Positions 32,717 to 44,040 are shown, counted from the stretch's first letter. The stretch: DNA of 64,000 nt from Timema cristinae (GCA_039000515.1 JBCFYV010000100.1:52389433-52453432); one strand, 5' to 3'. The notes: generated from the letters alone by a model not told the origin. Numbers and translations are program-made.

Positions 32717-33061
32717 GTTTGTTGATTATTTATTTTAATAAGTTTGTTGTTGCTTCGAAATAAAATAAATAAATAATTCTTTTTTCTTTTTTTTAGGTTG
32801 ACTTCTTTGGATTTGGTGGTAACCTCTCTTAATAATAAAAATAATGACACCACATGCAAGGTAAGCAGAAGAATATTCGAAAATATTTTTAAAAAATTTT
32901 ATTGATAAATATTCAAAACAATCATAGAAAAAAGTGTATATATTATGTTTTATATAGTGTATTTTACTGTAAAAAACGATTGTGTCAATTTGATGCTTCA
33001 TAAAACTGATTGTTTTACTGTCGATTCAGGCATCCACACACACAAAAAGCAGAGAACCTAA
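32717..33061. other. AT-rich interval, nothing recognised
   Basis: No repeat or motif found. Open frames here are in A/T-run sequence. Confidence 0.4.
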
Positions 33062-33193
33062 CCAATCACAATTTTGCCACCTCATCTGCGCGAGCTGTTC
33101 TGATAAAGTTAAACTCACTCTATACTTAGTGCACTCTGCCTAAGATCGTTGACACGGGAGAGCCAATCAAATATCATTTTAGTGCGCATGCGC
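33062..33193. promoter_or_regulatory. Candidate NRF1/CCAAT promoter-like cluster
   Basis: CCAAT at 33062-33066 and 33163-33167, followed by the palindrome TGCGCATGCGC at 33183-33193, the consensus NRF1-type site. The next 200 bases are richer in CpG than the surroundings. No TATA and no coding exon is recognisable on either side. Confidence 0.35.
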
Positions 33194-34167
33194 TGTAGAG
33201 CTATAAGCAAGCAGACAGCTTTTTTTGTCGTTGTGAGGAGATTTGAAATGACCCGTTAATGTAAAGCGCGTCTATCGATGTATCAGCTGTCTGTCATAAG
33301 AACGTGATATTTCTCACTATCATCATCTGGCGGAGTGATCTTTGGTTCAACTGCTACACGCTGATGTCGTAGGCTACCAGAAACCATATGAGTGTTTTTA
33401 TTATGTTAAGCTGGCAGGACTGATTCTTTTGGTGTTTTTTTTGTTATGTTAGCTACCAAAGAGATTAATGTTTTTAGTATTGTAGACTTTTTTTTGTGTG
33501 TGACTTGGAATGATATAAAATATAATTTTATCCATAAGAAGATAAAATATGATGATAATCAGCTCTTAAGTTTGCGTTGCGATGCATTATGGGTCACCAT
33601 GGATTGTTGTGCCACTAAAGCAGATTCTTCTCTTTAATTTCAGCAAAAGTGTGAACCAAGCTTTAATTAGACAATGAAAGGAGTTTAAGTATCAAGTTAT
33701 CTTTATTCTTAGATATAATGTAACTGTCATTTGTTATCGATTTATTCGTGTATGAAAAATTGTTATAGCACACATTGAGTACAATTAGATAGCTTACCTG
33801 TTACATTAAATCACATTTAATTACAAATTTGAGTTACAGCTAAAATGTATACATTGTCACGACCATTATTTTTATATTAGTATTATATATATGTATGTAT
33901 AAGTATATATCTACCTAGTAGTATATACACATTCTTGAAATGATGAGTTTGTTTGTCTATCATGAGCGATGTGATATCTACCACACACAGAAATATGAAA
34001 TTTTAAAATTAGAAGATCCTGTGCACAAATACGTGCATTTGAGGTCGTAATTTTGAAATTTTTGTTTAAATTTATAATTTTTTGTTTTATTTTTTGACTG
34101 AGCCTTTGTTTACGTTAAAATCGGTGCGGATAGCTAAATTATGTTTTCATCTCTTTTCACAGTGAAG
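33194..34167. other. No recognised gene
   Basis: A CpG-containing stretch to about 33370, then AT-rich. 33940-34100 includes GTTTGTTTGTCTATCATGAG, a type of motif often seen in old transposons, but no copy within the window matches. Confidence 0.35.
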
Positions 34168-34540
34168 TCGGTTGTATCCAAAGAACTCGCTTTGCTCGTT
34201 GCCCCCCCCCCCCCCCCCCACTCCCCAAGCCTCCCGGTGAGTTTTCTTTGCAAGTGGATGTAAACTAATGTAATTCCAGAGCCGTTTTTTGATAGGTCTT
34301 ACTGTTTAGCCACAAGAGACCTCCAAAGAAAGGTCCGCACCAACTTTAAAGTTGCTCCACCATTTTGAGTTTTTTTCAGGGGTTAATTTTTTTTTTTTAC
34401 TTTTTGGAATTTTCCCGTTGGTTACAGACTAGAAGCTATAAGTTAGCCAAATTTCAAGTTTCTATCTCATCTGGAAGTGGGTAAACATTATTGTCAGTGA
34501 GTGAGTCAGCCGTGTGGCTTTATAGCAGTATAATTACTTG
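34168..34540 (+). repeat. Dispersed repeat R3, copy 1
   Basis: Aligned with the reverse complement of 46272-46608. Shared: CGCTTTGCTC, GATGTAAACTAATGTAATTC, AACTTTAAAGTTGCTCC and GTAAACATTATTGTCAGTGA. A C17 run at 34201 marks the point where the partner has a short C run. No terminal inverted repeat or coding frame. Class unknown. Confidence 0.75.
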
Positions 34541-34761
34541 ACTTGATTAAGTTAAATGTTTTTCCAAACAAGCTGTTATGTACACTCCGTTTAACCTGAA
34601 GGGCAGAAGTCTTAAACTAAGCGATTACACCATGGATACTATCTTATAAGCTATAGCATAGTATAAACCATCAAGGTAAGTTTGCTACGTAACCCGTTAG
34701 TTTAAGTGTACATAATTGTTATTATTACAAATTACTTTTTTACTGTCCCACATACATTTTT

Positions 34762-35012
34762 TAGCATCACGTCTCACTACTCCTTAGAGCTATACACATA
34801 TGTACTAATTAGACTAACATATTAAGAATGTGGAAGATTGAATTTAGCGGGAAGTGTGCCCACGTTTGCGTGGAAAGAGAGAATTGAAAACAATTTAGGA
34901 AAATACTAGCCTCAATACACCCGACCAGGATTTGAACCCCGATCTCTTTGCCATCGGCAGTCCAATCTTTTGCGATAGTGACGCCTTAGACCATTCGACC
35001 ACCAAATCAGGT
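34762..35012 (-). mobile_element. SINE family C, full length, diverged
   Basis: TAGCATCACGTCTCACTACT at the tail, CCCACGTTTGCGTGGAAAGA in the body, CCGACCAGGATTTGAACCCC at the B box and GACCATTCGACCACCAAATC at the head. Confidence 0.8.
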
Positions 35013-35754
35013 GGTCTCACATATTACAACCTAACCTAAGAGAAGGATAGTATATTAGAAAGGACCTTTCTTATCTATCAGAAAGAGAGTGGGACATTCC
35101 ATTATTCCTGAGGAAAAAAAAAGTTATCTTACCGGATGGAAATAGACCCAAAGACTTCTCAAAAATAGAATCCCCCTCGTCTCCCTTCCCCTCGTTTACC
35201 CTCCACAACACATGAGCCACACCCTATCGGTAAAGATATATAGAGAAGAAGGGGGTGAGGACAAGTCAAGCGAAGAGAGAATGAGAGGGATGGAAAGTTG
35301 GTGGTAGTAGAACAAGATAAACGTGCTATAGGCAAATAAAGGTGGGGGGGAACAAAGTTCCGGAAGTGCCACGGTGAGCCCCAGCCTTACCCGAACCAAG
35401 ATATCCGCTCATTTCCGGTTGCTCTACCTCCCAAGAGAAGATTACCCCGTCAGCCTGCCACACTCCCACTCCCCCTACAGTTCCCACGCGTTCCACAAAG
35501 GAGCATGCTTAATGAAGTCAAGTTTTTTTTCAGGGGTGAAGTGGGGGAGGGGTACAAAACAACCGTCACAGCGGGTCGGTCTCACGGCTGATTAACCAAA
35601 GATATTAGATACAAGATTACGCTGGAGCTAGAAAACTTATTGTAATACTGCTTTCTGATTATTTATTTTTTCACTTGACAGCTACGAAATTGAGATATTT
35701 TTTAAAAAATTATTTTTTTTATGAAGGAGACTAAGACTTCACAATCATGACCGT
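35013..35754. other. Purine-rich, no recognised feature
   Basis: 35030-35550 is GA-rich on the plus strand with small open frames on both strands. Nothing in it matches a known family. Confidence 0.35.
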
Positions 35755-36166
35755 GACGTCTGGTTCTAGCTGTATTACCTACCTAAGTCAGGTGTTATCT
35801 GTGGGGTGAGACGGGCTCTTAAGACGTCTGGTTCTAGCTGTATTACCTACCTAAGTTAGTTGTTATCTGTGGAGTGAGACGGGCTCTTAAGACGTCTGGT
35901 TCTAGCTGTATTACCTACCTAGGTTAGGTGTTATCTGTGGGGTGAGAAGGGCCCTTAAGACGTCTGGTTCTAGCTGTATTACCTACCTAAGTCAGGTGTT
36001 ATCTGTGGGGTAGACGGCTCTTAAGACGTATGGTTCTAGCTGTATTACCTACCTAAGTTAGGTGTTATCTGTGGGTGAGACGGGCTCTTAAAGCGTCTGG
36101 GTCTAGCTGTATTACCTACTAAGTCAGTGTTATCTGTGGGTGAGACGGCTCTTACGACGTTTGGAC
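35755..36166 (+). repeat. 68-bp minisatellite, six units
   Basis: Units start at 35755, 35823, 35891, 35959, 36025 and 36092, with a partial unit at 36156. Each begins GACGTCTGGTTCTAGCTGTA and contains TTACCTACCTAAGT and GTTATCTGTGGGGTGAGACG. The first four are exactly 68 bp apart and nearly identical. The last ones have small deletions. There are no variable spacers, so it is not CRISPR-like. Confidence 0.95.
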
Positions 36167-36343
36167 CTAAGCCCTTAACTCCAAAATATAAAACCGAACC
36201 TTTCCCTCTATTGAACGATTATAATCACGCAAAAAAACAAACAATTAATTTAAAATCTTTGTGTATTCTTAAAACTATCTGAAATCTGCACTCGTGGGCA
36301 CATGGATAAAGACGTCAAAAGTTCTATCTTGTATATTTTTCTG

Positions 36344-36390
36344 TGCGTATAACCCGAACGGGTAGTAAGACGCAGTGCTAATAATAATAA
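36344..36390 (+). mobile_element. 47-bp insertion consisting only of the SINE tail
   Basis: Reads GCGTATAACCCGAACGGGTA followed by GTAAGACGCAGTGCTAATAA and AATAATA. It is flanked by the perfect 12-bp direct repeat TATATTTTTCTG (36332-36343 and 36391-36402). Nothing of any SINE head or body is present. It is either an extremely 5'-truncated SINE or a tail fragment of the partner LINE. Confidence 0.9.
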
Positions 36391-36439
36391 TATATTTTTC
36401 TGGAGAGGGCATGTAATTTCGAAGCTCGTCCAGATGAAT

Positions 36440-36592
36440 TGATATTATCTGTTGCTGTATTAAATTTATTACCTTACTATCTCTATCTCACGCCAATTCG
36501 GGTACATTACATTGTAAATTCCTCATTCCTAATTCCTGAATCCAATACACATGAATAAGTGCTTGTATAGCCTGGGACGGATTGTAAGACTC
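36440..36592 (+). mobile_element. SINE family C, diverged 3' half
   Basis: ACGCCAATTCGGGTACATTA, TCATTCCTAATTCCTGAATC and TTGTATAGCCTGGGACGG follow body and tail order. The head is absent. Confidence 0.45.
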
Positions 36593-37389
36593 AAATGAAA
36601 AAGACTGAAACAAAACAAAATGGCAGAGATCATTGAAGTCCTTGCATCCATATCCCACAAAACATCACTAATCGAGTGGAGTGTGGCCTTGTTTTAACTC
36701 TACCATTTGGCATTTAGTTTTTTCCGAATATTTTTCCCGTGATTACTGCCAAATTCGTGGAATAATTTTAACGAAATTTGTCAACGACAATTTTTGAAAC
36801 TAGATTGAACAACGTATGCACCTGTTTTTTTCCATACGACATGTTTTTTTTTTTTTTTTTTTTTTTTACAGATGCGATCCGCTTTAAAAGTGATCCATTT
36901 ATTAACTCATCTAAAGTGATTTGAAATAATAGCTCTTAATTATTCTACCGAATATCTCGGACGTATATTTTATTTTTTGAAATAATAAATGGTGAGACTG
37001 ACATCTTAAGCCATGTGAGCAACGGTTAAATGAAATATAATGTGCAATAATTGTATAAAGTATTAATTTGTTTTTTTTAAATTGATCACCAAGAAGAAAA
37101 TATATCAATTTAAAATCAAAGAAGAAATTAAAGTAAATATTTTAACTTGAAATACAAAGAGACATTTTAAGACTGTGGAAGTTATTAAACATAATACAAA
37201 AAAACGTGAAAATTTTATTTTAATCCAAACAATTATTTTAACTCGTGAAACTCCAAGTTTGTCAGATAAATAAAGTATAATATATATGTGTGCTTATGGC
37301 TGTATTTCACAATAGTTACAAAGACAAAAAAAAAGTGTTTTTTATCGTGAGGCTTGTGAGTTCTGTTCACAGAAATACTAGTAAAGTTA
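36593..37389. other. AT-rich interval, nothing recognised
   Basis: Includes a T24 run at about 36845. No gene or shared repeat. Confidence 0.4.
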
Positions 37390-37950
37390 TTTACCGTCTC
37401 CGGATTTAGAGGACATAACTTTATGCTGCCCTCGGGTAAGTTTCTGTAACTGTCCCTAGTTAATAAGCCTTGCAGGGACTAGAAGGGTCAGAGGGGCTGA
37501 ATAGAAGATTGGGCTTACCGACTTAGAAAAGGGATACTCCACACGAAATACACCGCAAGGGGTGAATTCGTGGGGGATACGAGTGGGTTTTAAGTATCAC
37601 CAACGATTTAAGTTCAAACGCTAATTAGTTTGGATGCAGTTTAATGTCTGCGGGAAAATTGCGTACCTCCTCAGAGCGGATAAGCCAGACTTTTGGGGAT
37701 AATTTATCTTAACCGACCATTGATGCTCCAATAATGGAGAGGGTTACGGCTAAGCTGTTGATAATGAGATGCGATTTACGGCCAAGGGGTTCGACAGACT
37801 TCCTCGCGTGTTGGGAGAGGATGGTGGGTTTATTGAGCTCTCTTGATTTACCTCTTGGTGGCTTTCAAAACCTTTATCCAGAGGTGCCTCTACTTTAAAT
37901 TCTACTTACTCATCTTGTGCCCTTAGAATAAGGTGAGAATCGGGTACTCC
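37390..37950. other. Unexplained block of balanced base composition
   Basis: G+C is near one half, against about one third around it. No SINE, MITE or tandem structure. A plus frame (ATG at 37644) is interrupted by TAA at 37710 and then open to 37898. Opposing frames are shorter. GTCCCTAG and AGGGACTAG flank TAATAAGCCTTGC around 37452-37482. I cannot assign it. An unknown transposon interior or a transferred fragment are possible. Confidence 0.35.
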
Positions 37951-38382
37951 AAACCAAGAGTTTTTTCGCTCCGATATTTATCAACAATTTATTTATAGTG
38001 TTATGAACCCATAATTGACTATCAATGCACAGTTTGTAGTACAAACCCTACCAGTAAATCTAAAAACAATAACTATTCTGACAGGGTGTTTTTCAGTTCA
38101 ATTTCCACAGAAGGAACACCTTTTGGCAACTAAAAAAGTTACTAGATCTGATTTCACGTATTTATTCAAGTCATGTATTTTTTGATAAATATTATAAATA
38201 CCTATAAAGTTATAATACTAATAAAGTAAAATATTATTACTAATGTTTACTCAAAAAATATGTTTGTATTTACTAAAAAAAAACCTTGCTATGAAATCAA
38301 ACTATAGGTTTGCCTAAAGGTTTTGACAATCTGGCCTTGCCAGTAATTTGTAGCTATATTCGATAGTTTGTAGTTTTGAGTA

Positions 38383-38730
38383 GGATGTAGCGGACGCGAA
38401 GAAAGAAGTGTTTTTACAGAAAAACTTTTATTTCTGACCAAAATAAATAAAATATTGATAAAGTAAAATTTAGAGTTTAATTTTCTTCACGTGGTAATAA
38501 CAGTTGTTGAATATCTGTCATGAGAATAGCTGCATTAGATGAGAAACTTTTAAATAAGAGAAAAAGTTGTCATTAAATTCCAGGACAACCTCCACAGATA
38601 TTCAACAATTGTTGATATTACCATGTGAAGAAAATTAAACACTATGTTTCTACTGGAGAACTATTTTATTTCTTTTGACAAAAAAAAAACACTCCACAAA
38701 CCCTGAACTTTTCCCACGTCCCCTACATCC
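38383..38730. mobile_element. Palindromic MITE family P, copy 3 (complete)
   Basis: The ends GGATGTAGCGGACGCGA and, reverse-complemented, GGATGTAGGGGACGTG define the outer limit of the family. The centre is inverted relative to copies 1 and 2 (GAGAAACTTTTAAATAAGAG, then GTTGTCATTAAATTCCAGGA), so this one inserted the other way round. Confidence 0.88.
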
Positions 38731-38740
38731 GAACTTTAAT

Positions 38741-38942
38741 TTTGGCGTGCCATAGACGCTGAGATCGGGGTTTGAATACCAGTCGAGTCTATTAGGGATA
38801 GTTTTCTTTTAATGTTATCCCACTCTCTTCCCACGCAAATGATATATTACCTCTAAAATGCTTCTTTCCTCGTCCTTACTCTATTAGATTAATTATTATA
38901 TACGTATCCAACCAGAACAGGTAGTAAGACACGGTGGTAAAA
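38741..38942 (+). mobile_element. SINE family C
   Basis: GCTGAGATCGGGGTTTGAAT, CCCACTCTCTTCCCACGCAA and ACAGGTAGTAAGACACGGTG. The head before the B box is shortened. It begins directly outside the right end of MITE P copy 3. Confidence 0.75.
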
Positions 38943-39389
38943 ATATCTATCGTAATATGTACATAATTAAAGGCAATTTTTTGAAAACGACTTATGTAAT
39001 TCAATAAATGAAAAATCTCATTTAACTAAAGAAACAAGTTGGTTATCCCTCTTGTGAAGAAAGAGGGGGTTAAGTTTTGGAACGTCACTTTGGGGAGAGT
39101 TTGATCTCCAAACTTCACGATCATGTCTTTCTTGTCTAAAGTTACAAACGATCCCTCGCTCTCTAAAATTCCAATACTCCACGAGAGAAGTTTTCAGATT
39201 CTGCATGCCTTGACATGTGATGAAACACTTTGCATGCTTACAACGTGAAGGTAACAATTGAATATAGCTGATATAGGGCGAAATATAGGAGGGGGGGGGG
39301 ATGATGGTGTGGAGTAATTACGAGAATGGGATTAACGGGGGATGGGGGATTAGTAAAAGGTAACGTGACTTAGAGGGAGGGTGGAAGAG
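38943..39389. other. No recognised feature
   Basis: Mixed DNA ending in a G-rich stretch (39290-39380). A 79-codon minus frame (39018-39257) has no recognisable motif. Confidence 0.35.
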
Positions 39390-39955
39390 ATTACGAGAAA
39401 AAGGCAATATCTTTGCAATTTTTATAGCAAAACATTTGTTTTGGGTCAAAATAAACCAAATATTTCTTCAGTAAAAACAGTTTAATTTTCTTCTCATGAT
39501 TATAACAACAGGTTGAATATCTTCCAGGAGTGTCCTAGAAGTTAATGACAACTTATTCTCTTCGTATTATTAATAATTATTATTATTATTAGCACTGCGT
39601 CTTACTACCCACGCACTTACGCTAATGTGATTGTGAGATGAAATAGAGGACCTACAGTTTAACGTGGGATCCGAACCACGGTGGAGCCTGGCATTCCACA
39701 CATTCACAAGTTATTAATACACGTCTTGTCAGATGTGAAGGAAGGGTTTGGTGATCAGATAAATCTGTACTGGACCAAGGATTGAACCCCGGACTCCCAG
39801 CACAGAAGTCTGACACCTTACCCCTGTTCCAGCAGGTCACCTTCTTCGTTTTAAAATTTTTCTCATCTAGTGCTGATATGATCATGACGGATATTCAACA
39901 ACTGTTGATATCAACGTGTGAAGAAAATTAAAATCTATTATTCAACTGGACTAAT
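39390..39955. mobile_element. Palindromic MITE family P, copy 4 (split by SINE A)
   Basis: The left arm has GAGAAAAAGGC and TTTTATAGCAAAACATTTG; the right arm has GATATTCAACAACTGTTGAT and GTGTGAAGAAAATTAAA. The outermost right end is lost. It is interrupted in the central TTATTCTCTTCGT by SINE A at 39566-39842. Confidence 0.8.
39566..39842 (-). mobile_element. SINE family A, full length, long subfamily, nested
   Basis: Minus-strand copy with the diagnostic insert (TTATTAATACACG on plus). About 13 bases are deleted around the tail palindrome (CTACCCACGCACTTACGC). The TSD TCTTCGT (39559-39565 and 39843-39849) is copied from the host MITE. Confidence 0.88.
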
Positions 39956-39983
39956 TAATATCAACAAGGTTTTGCTATATTCT

Positions 39984-40218
39984 TATCACTGCGTTTACTC
40001 CCTGCTAACGCATATAATATGATAATTACTCTAATAGGGTAAGAATAAGAAAGAAAGAATTTTAGAGGTAATATACCTGAATTTGCGTGGAGGGAGAATG
40101 GGAAATAATTGATGAAAAACCACCCTCAATAGACCTTGCCGGGATTTGAACTCCTATATTCCCATCTTCAGTAGGCCAGTCCACGAGATTGAGCTTTACT
40201 TTAAACCGCGAACTGGGT
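39984..40218 (-). mobile_element. SINE family C, diverged
   Basis: CACTGCGTTTACTCCC at the tail, CTGAATTTGCGTGGAGGGAG in the body, TTGCCGGGATTTGAACTCCT at the B box and a weak head. Confidence 0.7.
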
Positions 40219-40354
40219 TTTTCTCCCCTATCCTTAGACCCTACCTTAATCTCCGTATTAATTTACAATTTTTTCAACAACCCTTTTTGTTGTTGTAAAA
40301 ATGCATTGGATGTCTTCATTAGATATGTTTAGTTTAATTTTGTCACGATTCATT

Positions 40355-40583
40355 GTTAAACTTGTCTAAGGCGTCACTCTTGCAATAGACTGGGGCCGCG
40401 GATGACGGGAGATTGGGGTTTGAATCCAGATGTCGGGTATACTGATGATAACTTTTTAATTAATGTTTTTCCACTCTCCCTCTATTAAGTTGTGGGTACA
40501 CTTTCATTAAATTCATTCGCCCTTGTCTTTAATAATTAGTTCATAGGCGTATAACCCGAACGGGTAGTAAGAAGCTATGCTAA
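40355..40583 (+). mobile_element. SINE family C
   Basis: GTCTAAGGCGTCACTCTTGC, GGTTTGAATCCAG, CCACTCTCCCTC and a well preserved tail CGTATAACCCGAACGGGTAG. It lies head to head with the minus copy at 39984-40218. Confidence 0.82.
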
Positions 40584-40739
40584 AAAATATCACCTGTCTG
40601 TACGCCATAATCATCATGACAGATATTGCTGTTTTTTTAGATATTTGTATTATCTGTCAAAATAAAGTTTTAGATCACATGACTTGTAGAAATGTTTTGT
40701 TAAATTTTGTAAATTACTAAAGTGTTTTCTAACCTGAAT

Positions 40740-41110
40740 CGGACTCTACACTTTGATTTTTTTACGTATGTATATTTGGTGCAGCTTTGGACAATACAAA
40801 CATATTTATTTGCTGCCAACATTGATAACATTTTACTATATTATTTGTGTTATTTTATAGGTACTGGTAATATTTATCATCTTGTGAATGTGGGGAATGC
40901 CAGGCCTCCACCGTGATTCGGATTCCACGTTAAACTGTAGGTCCTTCATTTCATCTCAAATCACCCTACCATTACACATTAGCGTAAGTGCGTACAACCC
41001 GAACGGGTAGTAAGACGCGGTGCTAATAATAATAATAATAATAATATGTATCGAAAGTTACAGCTTCAAATAATAGCATAAATTGACCTATGAATGTATG
41101 AAAATAGACC
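40740..41110 (+). repeat. Dispersed repeat R5, copy 1 (contains SINE A)
   Basis: GCCAACATTGATAACATTTT and TATTATTTGTGTTATTTTAT match 48525-48632. After the SINE, ATAGCATAAATTGACCTATG matches sequence past the SINE in the other copy. Old and diverged. Class unknown. Confidence 0.6.
40879..41044 (+). mobile_element. SINE family A, 5'-truncated
   Basis: Starts CATCTTGTGAATGTGGGGAA and has intact body, tail and (AAT)n. Possible TSD TAATATTTAT / TAATATGTAT. Inserted in repeat R5. Confidence 0.9.
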
Positions 41111-41974
41111 TAGACATGTATTTTATCTGTAATACATGTCAATTCATATGACAATATGGGAATAATTACATTTTGTCAATATTGAGAGAAAACATTGTTA
41201 TTTTATATGGTCTACTACTAAAACTACATTAAACTTCGTGTTTCCTCCATTTCTCCTCTAATTCAAACAGTTTAAAGAGGGCGTAGAAGGGCTAAAGAAG
41301 GGAAGAATGAAAATCGGAGGAAGGGGTATGTAGAGTCAAAAATAATAAGAAGCCACGCTTTTTAATCAACTTATAATAACAAGAGATCACGATCGGGGCT
41401 CATTGAACATTATTTTGAAGACCACCGGATGAATTGATTAAATTATTAATGGGGATTTATTGGGAATATTTTACCCCCACCCCTTAACATAATTACCCAT
41501 CACACAAGTTTACAAATAAAGTTTAGGTTGGCATGGTTACCGGTTTATTTATTCTCTCTATGAATATTTGAAAAGTGTCACGTCATTGTTAACTGGTTTC
41601 TAAACCGTATCAATGTCGTGGAACTTTCAAACACACTTTGTGTGTGTGTGTTTGTGAATTTAAAAAAATTATATTGATTTTTTTGTTGTTTGAAAGAATA
41701 AAACTGACGGGGTCATAAATATCTTGTAGTTGTTTGTCAGCTAACGGTGAATGTTTTGTTTCAGAATTTCACCGCATTTAGCGCCGTAAATGGGGTTGAG
41801 GTAAAAACAATTCGAAGACAACCAGAAATAGTTTTAATGACTGATTCACACATATTTATTGGTTGTAAGTAAACTTTATTAACTCACATCGGCCCAAAGC
41901 CGAAAAATCAAGTAAACCTTGAAGGTTATGTCAAATACTTTTCTCCAAGCTCAAGACACAAATCTCTTTTTTTT
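41111..41974. other. No recognised feature
   Basis: AT-rich, with a (GT)n-containing palindrome ACACACTTTGTGTGTGTGTG at about 41632. No gene. Confidence 0.4.
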
Positions 41975-42198
41975 TCTAGCACAAAATCTTACTACCAGTT
42001 CATGTAATACGCATATGTAATAATTATGAGTATGTGTTAAGAATAAGTATCGATGAATCTAGAATAAGTGTAGCCACTTTTGCCTGAAAATGAGTGGAAA
42101 ACCATTTGGAGGAAAAAATCCTCCCATATACTCTCGATCGGGATTCGAAACCCAATATCCCCGCCATCAGCAGTCCATTCTATTATGAGAGTGGGGAC
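41975..42198 (-). mobile_element. SINE family C, diverged
   Basis: CTAGCACAAAATCTTACTAC at the tail, GTGGAAAACCATTTGGAGG in the body, GATCGGGATTCGAAACCC at the B box and CCATCAGCAGTCCATTCTA at the head. It abuts MITE P copy 5. Confidence 0.72.
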
Positions 42199-42395
42199 TT
42201 AGGGGACGTGAAAAAAAGCAGATTATTTTCCAGTTTTTGTAGCAATTTTTTTTGCTCAAAGTAAATATAATTATTCTCCAGTAGAAACAGAGAGTTTAAT
42301 TTTCTTCACACGATGATAACAGTTTTTGAATATTTGTCAAGGATGTCCTGGAATTTAATGACAACTTTTCCTCTTCATTTAAATTTGATTTCCTA
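42199..42395. mobile_element. Palindromic MITE family P, copy 5 (left half only)
   Basis: Outer end TTAGGGGACGTGAAAAAAAG, arm CTCCAGTAGAAACAGAGAG and CACACGATGATAACAGTTTT, and centre GATGTCCTGGAATTTAATGA. The right arm is missing after 42395. Confidence 0.75.
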
Positions 42396-43943
42396 CAAAT
42401 TACATACCTAAAGTATTATTATCAATTTATGAGAGAAAATAAAATTCAAATAGAAAAACAAAATGTTGGGATCAATGGGGTTATATTCTATCAATTGAGT
42501 CTACAGTCTACCATTTCTTCCTTTTGGGTGTAAGTTACATCAATCATGTATTCCTATCGTGGCATTAATTGATTTACAATTAACAACAAATATAAAAATA
42601 TCACTAAACTGGAACCATATACTTAGATTGTCACTCACCACGTACTCCATTCAATCCTCTCTCTACGACCACTTTACCTAAAGACAATCCAAGCACACCA
42701 GCCTACACAAGTGTTGATAAAGTGGATAAAGAGTGAACTAAAGAGCAGTCGGTAAAATGCGCCTATGTTTGAGAAGGATGCGATGATACATCCTGACTCA
42801 GAATGTTTAATTTGGATTACATGGTTGCCTGTTGTGTAGAACCGCCACCCGACAGTCGACATACGTTTTCCTCCTTTGTTCCCCTCACCTAAGGTCCCCT
42901 CTAACCACTTCTTGGGCAACTATTGTATTTAAATCCTTGAGAATAGCAATGTGTAGCCACTCTTGACGGATATTTAATTCGAGGAGGAGCTAATTCATAA
43001 GCTCGTACGTTAAATATAATGTAAGAATAATTTATTTATGTATAAATCTCTAATGCAACTAAATGGAGTTTCAACCTAAAATTTACAAAACACCACTTGT
43101 TCATATTTGGAATCTTTCAGTCGAAATTATATATTGGAATAATACTTTATTATTTATATAATATTTTTTTTTTTTAAAACGATAGAGATTTATTGAAGTT
43201 TTGTAATTTATGACCTTATGTTACGATTACATAAAAAGCGTTAGCGACTTTGTTTATGTGAGAATGTTTGTGTCAACCATACTAATGTTTTTCTCCGTCA
43301 CTTATGGTCTCGTGAAATATTTTGAATTGATGGAATTTAAACTTTTTTTGTGTGAGAACAGTGGTAATATGTCATTTCAACGAAATATTAACTAACTATT
43401 AGTCACCGTCTTTTAAGACTTGTAATTTCTTATATGATATTAGGGAATTAGGTGGCAGTTATATGTAGATTTATCTTTTCTTTCAATTACTTTGTTACTG
43501 TTACTTCCTGTAAGAAGGATTTAGATTGAGAAAGTCCATGGAAGCAAATATGTATCTATAGTAGGAAACAGGGTAAAGTTAATTTTAAAATGCATGTCAA
43601 TGTTGTCCGGATGGAAATAATATAGTGGATGCTTATACTCGTCAACGAAAGAGTGAAATTGTTTTCAGAAGGTAAACTAGAGGTCTCATATTATGGTGAA
43701 ATGCTCATTTTGGTGCATTGATGTCTAAATGTGATAATGCTCAAGTTAAGCTGCAAAATAGCTTAAAAATCCGCAAGCGGGCAACGTCGTTTAAGCATTT
43801 TAATTACTATAAACTCATCACAAGTGAAATTTATTTCTAGCTTAGAAAATACCCCCTCTTTCATCACACCTATCGATATTTTTTTTTAAATAGAGCACAC
43901 AATGAGACATTTCATAAAGTGCCTGTTTTTGTTTGTTTGATTT
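42396..43943. other. No recognised feature
   Basis: Mostly AT-rich. An 81-codon minus frame (42674-42919) is Gly/Lys-rich without a known motif. Confidence 0.35.
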
Positions 43944-44040
43944 CCACCCCTTCTCAGTAACCGTTCAGGTTTTTCGCATACGTTAATTATACTATTGGAA
44001 TAGGGACGAAGAAGGTATAATTTTAGAGTGGTAACTAGTT
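43944..44040 (-). mobile_element. SINE family C, tail fragment
   Basis: CCCACCCC-like tail remnant followed by AACCGTTCAGG, CGCATACGTTAATTATACTA and GGGACGAAGAAGGTATAATT, in family C order on the minus strand. Confidence 0.4.

Noticed and set aside
35755..36166. CRISPR-like array
   Set aside because: The 68-bp units are contiguous with no variable spacers, and the DNA is eukaryotic.
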